Source of the DNA: CAZKTF01 sp964555565
GTDB lineage: Bacteria > Planctomycetota > JAJSAM01 > JAKLKS01
Length of the DNA stretch: 10,930 bases
Assembly (NCBI GenBank): GCA_964555565.1
Contig: CAZKTF010000114.1
Span: forward strand, 1 to 10,930
Reading direction: 5' to 3'
The notes beneath the pieces were generated by a model. It made no database searches, had not been told where the DNA came from, and worked only from the letters and a program-made list of their open reading frames with translations. Position numbers and translations under genes: made by a program. Of the stretch, positions 1-6,485 are shown piece after piece. Every line of letters starts with the position of its first letter. The first letter of the stretch is position 1.

Positions 1-2
1 CT

Positions 3-1577
3 CCGCCTCCCCCGGCCGCCCCGGACTCCGCCGCGGGCGATCCCGCCGAGCGGGTCCGCGGGGTGCCGCTCCGGATCGAGGGACGCGCCGTCGTCGGGGA
101 GTTCGGCCTCCCGGGGGTGCGGTTCCTGGAGTACCGGAGGCTGCCCTCGGGGGAGCTCGCGGCCCGCACGGAGCCGAGCCCGACGGACAGCGTGGAGAGC
201 GACGCCGACGGGCGCTTCGCGCTGGAGTGGAAGTGGGAGGGGGATCCGCTCCTCCTCGTGCTCGCCGACGGCGTGGCCCTGGAGTCCGCGGAGGGCGGGG
301 AGGTCCTCGCGCCGACCGACGACGGCCCCGTTCTCGGCCCCCGCGGCGACGGGACCCCCGTGGTCCTCCGGTTCCGGCCCCTCGACGACTCCCCGCGCAT
401 CCGCCTCCTGGACGCGCGGACCGGGCGCCCGCCGACGCCCCCGCACGAGCCGCTGCTCGCCTGGGCCCCGGCGGAGAAGGAGGGTGGCCGCTTCCGCACC
501 TGGGAACCCGTCCCCGGACCCGGCGGCTGGATCGCGATCCATCCCGAGGAGGGTCGCGCGCTCCGCGTCCTCGCCGAGGGCTACGCCCGGGCGGAGGTCC
601 CCGCGGCCGCGCTCCGGGGGTGGCTCGAGGTGCCGCTCCAGCCGGCGCCCGCCGCGGTCCGCGGCACCCTGCTCGCCCCGGCGGCGACGGAGGGGAGGTG
701 GACCGCCGCGCTGACGAGGGAAGGGCCGGGGGGAGGCCCCTTCGAGGCGACGCGCCTCCCCGCGGGCGCGGGCCCCTTCGAGATCCACCACCTCGATCCC
801 GGGAGCTACTCCCTCCAGGTGCGCTTCGTCCCGCTCGGCAGGGCATGGAGGGCCCCGGCCGGGGGCGTCTGGGCCGTGAGGTCGTTCTCCTTCGAGGGCA
901 GCACGGTGGACCTGGGCGAGATCCGCCTCGAGGAGGGCTCCCGGATCCGCGCGCGCGTCGTGGGCCAGGACGGGAAGCCGCTCCCCGGGCTGCGCCCGCA
1001 GGTCCGCCTGCGGAACGCTGGCGAGGACGTCGAGGAGGCGGGCACCCGCGGGCGGGTCTCCCTCCTCGGGACGGTGCGGGAGCCCCCGGCGAAGGGCCGG
1101 GAGGGACCTCCGGACGAGGAGGAGAGGTCCTGGGTGGAGGAGGACGACCTCCCGCCCGGCGCTCCCTGCGTCGTGTCCTGCCCCGGCGTCCCCGGCCTCT
1201 CGGCCCTGGTCCGGGCCCCGCGCTCCGGGGAGGTCCTCCTCGTCGAGGTCCGCCTCGACGTGGCGCCCGTGCGCTGCCGCTTCCGGGTCACCCGCGGGGG
1301 GGAGGAGGCCCGCGTGCGTGCGCTCGTCGATGGCGCGGGCTGGCACTTCCTCATCGCCGGGGACCGCGCGATCGTCGGCGCGCTCGACCTCTTCCCCGGG
1401 CGCCAGACCGTGAGGCTGCTCGTCGAGGCGGGCGAGAAGAAGCTCGAGCTCTACACCGCGGGCGTCGAGGTGCCCGAGGGCCGGGCGGAGACGGACATCG
1501 CGATCCGGCTGGAGGATCTGGCCGACGCGCACCCCGTCGTGATCGAGGAGTCGCCCCCCGTCGTCGAGATCAAGTGA
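3..1577 (+). CDS. Carboxypeptidase-regulatory-like beta-sandwich protein, 5' end missing
   Basis: The reading frame is open to the left window edge. A GTG at 63 could start a 504-residue protein, but the codons before it (3-62) are in frame and encode a Pro/Ala-rich linker. I therefore think the gene begins outside the window; 524 residues are visible. The protein looks like a chain of beta-sandwich modules. One early stretch (about residues 25-80 of the visible part) has the pattern of a carboxypeptidase regulatory-like domain, with a conserved-looking DADGRF strand turn near residue 67. A second such unit, around visible residue 315, contains VVGQDGKPLPG. No catalytic motif, membrane segment or C-terminal sorting signal is visible, and the tail is acidic and ends in VVEIK. 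Such modules usually occur in secreted or cell-surface proteins. Export cannot be confirmed because the N-terminus is missing. The next gene is convergent, 13 bp away. Coding status is secure; the domain assignment is moderate and the function unknown. Confidence 0.75.
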   Translation, partial: PPPPAAPDSAAGDPAERVRGVPLRIEGRAVVGEFGLPGVRFLEYRRLPSGELAARTEPSPTDSVESDADGRFALEWKWEGDPLLLVLADGVALESAEGGEVLAPTDDGPVLGPRGDGTPVVLRFRPLDDSPRIRLLDARTGRPPTPPHEPLLAWAPAEKEGGRFRTWEPVPGPGGWIAIHPEEGRALRVLAEGYARAEVPAAALRGWLEVPLQPAPAAVRGTLLAPAATEGRWTAALTREGPGGGPFEATRLPAGAGPFEIHHLDPGSYSLQVRFVPLGRAWRAPAGGVWAVRSFSFEGSTVDLGEIRLEEGSRIRARVVGQDGKPLPGLRPQVRLRNAGEDVEEAGTRGRVSLLGTVREPPAKGREGPPDEEERSWVEEDDLPPGAPCVVSCPGVPGLSALVRAPRSGEVLLVEVRLDVAPVRCRFRVTRGGEEARVRALVDGAGWHFLIAGDRAIVGALDLFPGRQTVRLLVEAGEKKLELYTAGVEVPEGRAETDIAIRLEDLADAHPVVIEESPPVVEIK

Positions 1578-1590
1578 CCCCGCCGGGCCC

Positions 1591-2025
1591 CTACTTCTTC
1601 CCCTTCGCCTTCCTCTGCCGCGTCTGCGGGAGCACGGCCACCGCCTCGATCTCGATGCAGGCGTCCGCGTCGTACAGGCGCCGCACCTCCACGAGCGTCA
1701 TGGCCGGGTAGTACCCGCCGAAGAACTCCCGCCAGACCCGCCCTAGGCGCTCGCGCTGCGCCTGGTACCCGACCACGTCCGTCGTGTAGATGCGCATCTG
1801 CACGACGTCGTCCATCCGTCCGCCCCCCTCGTGCACGGCCGCCCGGAGGTTGGCCAGCGCCTGGGAGAACTGGCCGAGGACGTCCCGCGAGACGAACTTC
1901 CCCTCCTGGGTCCAGCCGACCTGGCCGGAGAGGAAGAGCATCCGCCCGCAGGGCCACACGCGGATCGCGTGGGAGTAGCCGCGGGGCTTCACCAGGGCCT
2001 TCGGGTTGATGATCGTCTTGATCAA
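1591..2025 (-). CDS. Rid family (YjgF/YER057c/UK114) protein lacking the usual arginine
   Basis: This 144-residue protein has the length and motifs of a small trimeric Rid protein: LSGQVGW near residues 32-38, IYTTDV near 79-84, and the closing block VEVRRL...IEIEAVAV at 112-131. Canonical RidA deaminates reactive enamine/imine intermediates such as 2-aminoacrylate. It does so with an arginine in a PAR-S-C-VEV context that binds the substrate carboxylate. Here the matching segment reads PAMTLVEV, so methionine 109 stands where the arginine should be. This places the protein among the Rid subgroups without the arginine, whose activities vary and are often unknown. The C-terminal tail is basic (KAKGKK). 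I chose the TTG start at 2025 because a GGAGG lies 7 bases before it and the translation from there aligns with the family N-terminus. It is transcribed divergently from the dienelactone hydrolase-like gene. Family assignment is strong; enzymatic activity is uncertain. Confidence 0.9.
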   Translation of the reverse strand: MIKTIINPKALVKPRGYSHAIRVWPCGRMLFLSGQVGWTQEGKFVSRDVLGQFSQALANLRAAVHEGGGRMDDVVQMRIYTTDVVGYQAQRERLGRVWREFFGGYYPAMTLVEVRRLYDADACIEIEAVAVLPQTRQRKAKGKK

Positions 2026-2063
2026 GCGAGTCCCTCCGTGCGCCGCGGCCGGGGAAGCGGGGG

Positions 2064-2069
2064 ATTCTA
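2064..2069 (-). promoter_or_regulatory. Possible -10 element for the Rid gene
   Basis: Read on the minus strand this is TAGAAT, matching TATAAT at five of six positions, in an otherwise extremely GC-rich 118-bp divergent spacer (2026-2143). It would place transcription start about 30 bases before the TTG codon. I see no good -35 box at 16-18 bp spacing, so this is only a candidate. No convincing promoter is visible for the rightward gene in the same spacer. Confidence 0.25.
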
Positions 2070-2143
2070 GTCGGGGGCGGCGGCGCGGCCGCTACCTTCG
2101 GGGAGGTCCGCGCGAGCCGGCGCCGTGCGCGGCGGGGGGGAGC

Positions 2144-2944
2144 ATGGCCGAGCGCGGGCCGGGCGTCCACGAGGCCGCGGTCTTCCTCCCGGGCTTCTTC
2201 AACCAGTCGATCGGGGGGTTCCTCGTGCGGCCCGACGGGCCCGGGCCCTTCCCCGCGCTCGTCGTCGTCCACGAGATCTTCGGGCTGAACGACCACGTCC
2301 GGGACCTCTGCCGCCGGTTCGCGCGGGAGGGGTTCGTGGCGCTGGCCCCCGACCTCTGGTCCCGGGAGGGGGGGACGAAGGGGGAGACCGATCTCGGCAA
2401 GCTGCGCCTGTTCGTCGAGGGGATCCCGGATGCCCGGATGGTCGGGGACCTGGCCGGCGCGGCGGCCTTCCTCCAGAAGCGCCCCGAGGTCCGCCGCCGC
2501 GCCACGGGCGTGGTCGGCTTCTGCATGGGCGGGATCTACGCCTTCCACCTCGCCTGCGAGCCGGGGGCGCAGGTGCAGGCCTGCGTGGACTTCTACGGGA
2601 GGCTCCGCTACCCGAACCCCACGCCGGCCAGGCCGAAGGGGAACCTCGAGCGCGTGCGGGAGCTCCGCTGCCCCTTCCTCGGGATCTTCGGGGGGATGGA
2701 CGACCTCGTCCCGCTGAAGGACGTCCTCACCCTGAAGGAGCAGCTCCCCCGCACCGGGAACGTCATCGCCTACCCGAAGGCGGGCCACGCCTTCATGAAC
2801 GACACCCGCCCCGGGTACCGGCCCGAGGAGGCCGCCGACGCCTGGCGCCGCACCGTGCTCTTCCTCCGCGAGCACCTCGCGCCGGACACGCTCCCCCCGG
2901 ACGCCCTCCCGACGCCGAACCTCCCGCCGCAGAAGAGGCGGTGA
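2144..2944 (+). CDS. Dienelactone hydrolase family protein (alpha/beta hydrolase)
   Basis: This 266-residue protein has the dienelactone hydrolase arrangement: VVVHEIFGLNDH with the conserved glutamate at 44, the nucleophile elbow GFCMGG with cysteine 127, an aspartate in GGMDDLVP (186 or 187), and the histidine in AGHAF (215). The downstream TRPGYRPEEAADAW block is also typical. The family uses a Cys-Asp-His triad to hydrolyse lactones and related esters. Carboxymethylenebutenolidase of chlorocatechol degradation is the reference enzyme. No other aromatic-degradation gene is visible here, so the substrate is unknown. There is no signal peptide, so a cytosolic location is expected. The frame is open back to 2006, but the ATG at 2144 follows a G-rich ribosome-binding stretch (2134-2141). 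The family N-terminus also aligns from there, and upstream residues look like translated spacer. The proline-rich tail (about residues 248-266) is probably disordered. The next gene starts 3 bp after the stop. Confidence 0.9.
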   Translation: MAERGPGVHEAAVFLPGFFNQSIGGFLVRPDGPGPFPALVVVHEIFGLNDHVRDLCRRFAREGFVALAPDLWSREGGTKGETDLGKLRLFVEGIPDARMVGDLAGAAAFLQKRPEVRRRATGVVGFCMGGIYAFHLACEPGAQVQACVDFYGRLRYPNPTPARPKGNLERVRELRCPFLGIFGGMDDLVPLKDVLTLKEQLPRTGNVIAYPKAGHAFMNDTRPGYRPEEAADAWRRTVLFLREHLAPDTLPPDALPTPNLPPQKRR

Positions 2945-2947
2945 GCC

Positions 2948-3334
2948 GTGCGGCACCCGAAGTGGAACGACGGATGCGGGGCCCTCATCGTCGCGTTCGT
3001 CCTCGGGGCCGCCCTGGCCGTCCTCGCGCAGTGGGCTTGGAACCGCCACTGGTCGCACTCGGTGACCGTGGTGAACGGGACCGGGGAGGTCCTGAGGAGG
3101 GTCTGCGTGACAGGGAATGGGGTCTGGGTGTACTGGGGAGAGATCCTGCCCCGGCAATCGGCCACGGCGAGGATCTGGCCGGCCGCAGCGGGCCACTTCA
3201 CGTTCGAGTACGAGCTCGGACCGAAGACCGAGGCGCACCGCGGAGAGTGCGGGTACTACGAACCGTTGCTCCCCATGGACCACGTCATGAGCATCGACGC
3301 CGGGGGGATCAAGGAAGGCGACGCACGGCGCTGA
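2948..3334 (+). CDS. Small single-pass membrane protein, function unknown
   Basis: This is a 128-residue protein starting at GTG, 3 bp after the hydrolase stop codon, so translational coupling is likely. Residues about 11-31 form one hydrophobic segment (LIVAFVLGAALAVLAQW) after a short charged N-terminus. It is either an uncleaved signal anchor or a signal peptide. The remaining 95 or so residues look like a small beta-rich extracytoplasmic domain, beginning SVTVVNGTGEVLRRV and rich in aromatic residues, with two cysteines. I recognise no family. Codon use is less GC-biased than in neighbouring genes (for example AAT, GGA, TTG and CGA codons), which suggests weak expression or more recent acquisition. 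It is followed by a 70-bp spacer with palindromes. An antisense reading of this region exists but has no protein-like features. I am fairly confident it is coding, but not about its function. Confidence 0.65.
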   Translation: MRHPKWNDGCGALIVAFVLGAALAVLAQWAWNRHWSHSVTVVNGTGEVLRRVCVTGNGVWVYWGEILPRQSATARIWPAAAGHFTFEYELGPKTEAHRGECGYYEPLLPMDHVMSIDAGGIKEGDARR

Positions 3335-3339
3335 AGTAC

Positions 3340-3352
3340 CGTGCCAGGCACG
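3340..3352. repeat. Perfect 13-bp palindrome, CGTGCC-A-GGCACG
   Basis: Six-base arms flank a single central A in the spacer between two convergent genes. The arms are too tightly spaced to make a hairpin with no unpaired bases beyond the A, so pairing would leave a loop of at least 3 bases. No T-run follows on either strand, which argues against an intrinsic terminator. The shape (6+A+6) is the same as that of the palindrome at 10831-10843. Intergenic palindromes of this kind in GC-rich genomes are often members of dispersed REP-like families. Membership cannot be tested inside one window. Confidence 0.5.
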
Positions 3353-3358
3353 TTCCTC

Positions 3359-3387
3359 GTCCCCGCGAACGGTTCCGCGGCGGGGAC
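3359..3387. terminator. Imperfect GC-rich hairpin between convergent genes
   Basis: Arms GTCCCCGC (3359-3366) and GCGGGGAC (3380-3387) are perfect complements. Inside them GAAC (3367-3370) pairs with GTTC (3372-3375), leaving a 4-base bulge CGCG on the right arm and a very tight apex. The position between the stop codons of convergent genes (3334 and 3405) fits a bidirectional transcription barrier. There is no U-tract, however, so intrinsic termination in the classical form is not supported. It could instead be part of a REP-like unit together with the palindrome 7 bp to its left. Confidence 0.4.
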
Positions 3388-3404
3388 TTCGGGGGGAGCC
3401 CGGC

Positions 3405-4622
3405 CTACTCGGCCAGCAGCGCCTTCATAGCCTTCTTGAGGGGGCCCGCCTTCTGCTTCGCGATCCTCGCCCCGGCGTTGACCTTCGACTCCATGGCCTT
3501 TTTGATCAGGCCCTTCGCCGCCTCCACCTGTCCCAGGGTGATCGCGCCCCGCGCCTGGGCGTCCCGCTCCTTGGCCTTCTGCAGGTCCTTCTTCGCCCCC
3601 TTGACGGCCGCGGGCTTGAGCCCCGCCTGCGTCAACTGGTCGGGGGTGAGAGCGTCGAGGGCGGCGACCGCCTCGTCGATCCGCTGCTCCGCCGCCTGCA
3701 GCATGGAAGTCGCGGTGCCGGTCCCCGGCGGCATCATGGCGAGCGCGTCCAGGGCGTCCTGCTCCGCCTTCGCCGCGGCGTCGAGCTTGTCCCGGAAGGG
3801 CTGCGTGACCTCGTGGACCGCCCCCTCGGCCTTCCCCCCGCCCGTGATGACGGTGACCCCCTGCCCGTCCACCTCGTGCCCGAACTCGATCGTGTGGGGG
3901 AGCGGGGCGGCGGGGTTCCCGACGCCCGGGAACTGGCCGACCTGGGTCCAGGTCGCTGCCGCCGCGCCTCCGTCCCCGAGGAGGAAGGTGAGGTCGTTGC
4001 CGACCTGCTCCAGCCGCAGGCCCACCGCGCTGCCCGCGGGCCCGGGCGTGACAGGGAACTGCATGACGGCGGAGACCCCCGAGTTGCTGTAGGTGATGTA
4101 GTTCACGGCGGTGATCGGGTTCCCCGCCGAGGAGGCGGGCCAGACCTGGATCCCGAACTCCTCGAGCCGCTCGAGGCCCGCCTTCCGGAGCTGCGCCGAA
4201 GACAGCCCCAGGAAGTTCATCTGGAGGAAGACGGCGCCGTAGACGAGGGCCGGGTCGGGGAACCACATGCTCGAGGTGGCCGTGACGTCCCCGTGCGAGG
4301 CCTCGGGCGTGTACAGCACCCATCGGGCGCCGGGTCCCCTGCCGGTGACCCAGATCTGCCCCTTCTCCGCGTCCGCCGCGAGGAGGGCATTCTTGAGGAT
4401 CTTGATGAGGAGGTTGGTGACGAAGTCCTGGACCTCGAAGGGGCCGGGTCCGGGCGGAGGAGGACACAGGATGTCCCGGGGAGGCGAGATCATCTGGGCG
4501 AAGAGCTCGTACCCGGAGCTGGGGGCGAACCTGGGTGCGTAGCCCGAGGCCGGCGGTCCCGCCAGCAGGAGTCCCCCTCCCAGCGCGACCGCCGCGACCC
4601 GCCGCGTCCACCGCGTCCCCAT
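3405..4622 (-). CDS. Secreted protein of unknown function with a helical C-terminal region
   Basis: This 405-residue protein begins with a clear signal peptide: basic GTRWTRR, a hydrophobic core at about 9-21, and likely cleavage near residue 27 (PPASG/Y). The central part (about 60-265) alternates helices and beta-rich stretches. It includes a segment around 195-262 that reads like a beta-sandwich (GLRLEQVGNDLTFLL and IEFGHEVDGQGVTVI). The last 135 residues (270-405) are rich in Ala, Lys, Glu and Gln with no proline-rich breaks except near 298-300 and 327. They are probably helical, possibly a coiled coil, and end in a strongly basic stretch. A single cysteine (53) lies well inside the mature part, not at a lipobox, so it is not an evident lipoprotein. 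I recognise no named family. The ATG at 4622 is preceded by GGGAGGGCAGGA on the coding strand. A sigma70-like promoter lies 50-80 bp upstream. Export to the periplasm or outside the cell is the only firm functional statement. Confidence 0.8.
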   Translation of the reverse strand: MGTRWTRRVAAVALGGGLLLAGPPASGYAPRFAPSSGYELFAQMISPPRDILCPPPPGPGPFEVQDFVTNLLIKILKNALLAADAEKGQIWVTGRGPGARWVLYTPEASHGDVTATSSMWFPDPALVYGAVFLQMNFLGLSSAQLRKAGLERLEEFGIQVWPASSAGNPITAVNYITYSNSGVSAVMQFPVTPGPAGSAVGLRLEQVGNDLTFLLGDGGAAAATWTQVGQFPGVGNPAAPLPHTIEFGHEVDGQGVTVITGGGKAEGAVHEVTQPFRDKLDAAAKAEQDALDALAMMPPGTGTATSMLQAAEQRIDEAVAALDALTPDQLTQAGLKPAAVKGAKKDLQKAKERDAQARGAITLGQVEAAKGLIKKAMESKVNAGARIAKQKAGPLKKAMKALLAE

Positions 4623-4673
4623 GGTCCTGCCCTCCCCGGCCCGCGCGGCGTGCGCCCGCGGGGGCCGGCGGGA

Positions 4674-4703
4674 ATCCTAGGCGCCCGCGTCGCGGCCGGT
4701 CAA
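4674..4703 (-). promoter_or_regulatory. Sigma70-like promoter of the secreted-protein gene
   Basis: On the minus strand TTGACC (4698-4703) matches the -35 consensus at five of six positions. It is separated by 18 bp from TAGGAT (4674-4679), a -10-like hexamer matching at four of six. This would start transcription near 4667, giving a leader of about 45 bases before the ATG at 4622. It is the best promoter match that I can find in the window. It stands out because A/T-rich hexamers are rare in this sequence. Confidence 0.5.
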
Positions 4704-4743
4704 TGGGGCCGTGGCGGCGCGGTCACTTCCTCCCCCCCCGCTC

Positions 4744-4773
4744 TTGGGGAAGGGCGCTCCGGGGCGGTAGGCT
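4744..4773 (+). promoter_or_regulatory. Possible promoter giving a leaderless ETF-QO transcript
   Basis: TTGGGG (4744-4749) and TAGGCT (4768-4773) are spaced by 18 bp. The matches to consensus are weak (four and three of six). The position is suggestive: a start site 6-7 bases after the -10 box would fall on or next to the A of the ATG at 4780. The six bases before that ATG are all C, with no Shine-Dalgarno sequence in the usual place. The nearest purine run, GGGGCGG, ends 13 bases upstream. Confidence 0.3.
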
Positions 4774-4779
4774 CCCCCC

Positions 4780-6471
4780 ATGGCCGCGCGCGAGACGCTG
4801 GAGGTGGACGTCCTCTTCGTGGGGGCGGGGCCGGCGTCGCTGGCCGGGGCCTGGCACCTGGCCTCGCTCGTGAAGGCTGAGAACGCGCGCATCGCCAGGG
4901 AGGGCGGCACGCCGCTCGCGCCCTCCATCTGCGTCATCGAGAAGGCGAGCGAGATCGGCTTCCACGCGCTCTCGGGCGCGGTGCTCGACCCGCGGGCGCT
5001 CCGGGAACTCTGGCCGGACTTCGAGGCGCGCGGCTGCCCGCTCGAGTCCCCGGTCGTCGAGGACGAGACCTGGTTCCTCACGCGGAAAGGGAGGTGGCGG
5101 CTCCCCTGGACCCCGCCGCCGCTGCGCAACCACGGGAACTTCGTCGCCTCCCTGTGCAAGGTCGTCCGCTGGATGGCCGCGCAGGTGGAGGCGCAGGGAG
5201 GCGTGGACCTGTTCGCGGGGTTCGGGGCGCACGAGCCGCTCGTGGAGGACGGGAAGGTCGTCGGCGTCCGCTGCGGCGCCAGGGGGATCGGGAAGGACGG
5301 GAAGCCGAAGGACACCTTCGAGGCCGGTGTGGACATCCGGGCCAGGCTCACCATCCTCGGCGAGGGTCCGCGCGGGACCCTGACGAAGATCCTCACGCGG
5401 CAGTTCCGCCTCGACGAGGGGCGCAACCCGCAGGTCTACGCCATCGGCGTCAAGGAGGTCTGGCAGCGGCCGAAGGGGAGCGTGAAGCCCGGCCGGGTCG
5501 TCCACACGATGGGCTGGCCGCTCGACCGCGACACCTTCGGCGGGGCCTTCCTCTACACGATGGGCGGGGACCTGGTGGACCTGGGGCTCGTGGTCGGGCT
5601 CGACTACCTCGACCCGCACCTCGACCCGCACGGGCTCTTCCAGCGCCTGAAGACCCACCCCGCGGTGCGCGAGGAGCTGCGCGACGGGAAGATGGTCCAC
5701 TACGGGGCGAAGGCGCTGCCCGAGGGGGGCTGGTACGCCATCCCGAAGGCGTTCCTCCCCGGCTGCCTGATCATCGGGGACGGGGCCTCGCTCCTCAACC
5801 CGATGCGCCTCAAGGGCATCCACACCGGGATGAAGTCCGGGATGATCGCGGCCGAGGTGGCGCTCGAGGCGCTCCTCCAGGACGAGTTCACCGGGGACTT
5901 CCTCCGCCGCTACGAGGAGCGGGTGAAGGCCTCCTGGATCGGCGAGGAGCTGCGCTCCTCCCGGAACTTCCACGCGGGGTTCGAGAAGGGGTTCTGGCGC
6001 GGGATGCTCAACGCCGCGGTCATGACGCTGAACGGCGGGAAGGGGTTCGGGGAGCGCACGGGGCTCCGCGCGGGGCACGAGCGCATGCGGAAGCTCGCCG
6101 AGCACTTCGGGGCGCGCGTCCCCGAGTTCGCGCGCGACCGCTACGACGGCACGCTCACCTTCGACCGGGTCACGGACGTCTACGCCTCGGGGACGAAGCA
6201 CGAGCAGGACCAGCCGTCGCACCTGCGCGTGGCGGACACGGAGCTCTGCGCCACGCGGTGCGCGACGGAGTACGGGAACCCCTGCACGCGCTTCTGCCCG
6301 GCGGCGGTCTACGAGATGGTGGAGGACGCCGGGAAGCCGGGCCGCCGGCGCCTCCAGATCAACTTCGAGAACTGCGTGCACTGCAAGACCTGCGACATCA
6401 TGGACCCCTACGAGGTCATCACCTGGGTTCCCCCCGAGGGCGGCGACGGGCCGCGCTACGCGAACCTCTAG
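4780..6471 (+). CDS. Electron transfer flavoprotein-ubiquinone oxidoreductase (ETF-QO)
   Basis: This is a 563-residue flavo-iron-sulfur enzyme. It takes electrons from reduced ETF, which collects them from acyl-CoA dehydrogenases and related enzymes, and passes them to the quinone pool at the inner face of the cytoplasmic membrane. Visible evidence: a Rossmann FAD-binding motif VGAGPAS (14-20); the family block IEKASEIGFHALSGAVLDPRAL (about 51-72); GDGASLLNPMRLKGIHTGMKSG (about 331-352), the second FAD/quinone region; and the C-terminal 4Fe-4S domain. The cluster ligands are C506, C532, C535 and C538, in FCPAAVYE and NCVHCKTCDIMDPY. The ending WVPPEGGDGPRY is diagnostic. The length fits the family. 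Three more cysteines (C490, C494, C502) precede the canonical first ligand in a CX3CX7CX3C pattern. The start is the first ATG aligning with the family N-terminus. A binding-protein gene follows after 14 bp and is probably co-transcribed. No ETF alpha/beta genes are visible here. Confidence 0.97.
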   Translation: MAARETLEVDVLFVGAGPASLAGAWHLASLVKAENARIAREGGTPLAPSICVIEKASEIGFHALSGAVLDPRALRELWPDFEARGCPLESPVVEDETWFLTRKGRWRLPWTPPPLRNHGNFVASLCKVVRWMAAQVEAQGGVDLFAGFGAHEPLVEDGKVVGVRCGARGIGKDGKPKDTFEAGVDIRARLTILGEGPRGTLTKILTRQFRLDEGRNPQVYAIGVKEVWQRPKGSVKPGRVVHTMGWPLDRDTFGGAFLYTMGGDLVDLGLVVGLDYLDPHLDPHGLFQRLKTHPAVREELRDGKMVHYGAKALPEGGWYAIPKAFLPGCLIIGDGASLLNPMRLKGIHTGMKSGMIAAEVALEALLQDEFTGDFLRRYEERVKASWIGEELRSSRNFHAGFEKGFWRGMLNAAVMTLNGGKGFGERTGLRAGHERMRKLAEHFGARVPEFARDRYDGTLTFDRVTDVYASGTKHEQDQPSHLRVADTELCATRCATEYGNPCTRFCPAAVYEMVEDAGKPGRRRLQINFENCVHCKTCDIMDPYEVITWVPPEGGDGPRYANL

Positions 6472-6485
6472 TGACGGGAGGGCCG

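Noticed and set aside
2006..2143. Upstream extension of the hydrolase reading frame
   Set aside because: The extension overlaps the Rid start region, is Arg/Gly-rich and has no ribosome binding site. The ATG at 2144 fits the family N-terminus.
1451..3283. A 610-codon minus-strand frame spanning three genes
   Set aside because: It crosses the Rid, hydrolase and small membrane protein genes, all better supported by motifs and start sites.
2125..4092. A 655-codon plus-strand frame over the hydrolase and secreted-protein genes
   Set aside because: It overlaps the hydrolase in another frame and continues antisense through the secreted-protein gene, and the composition is shadow-like.
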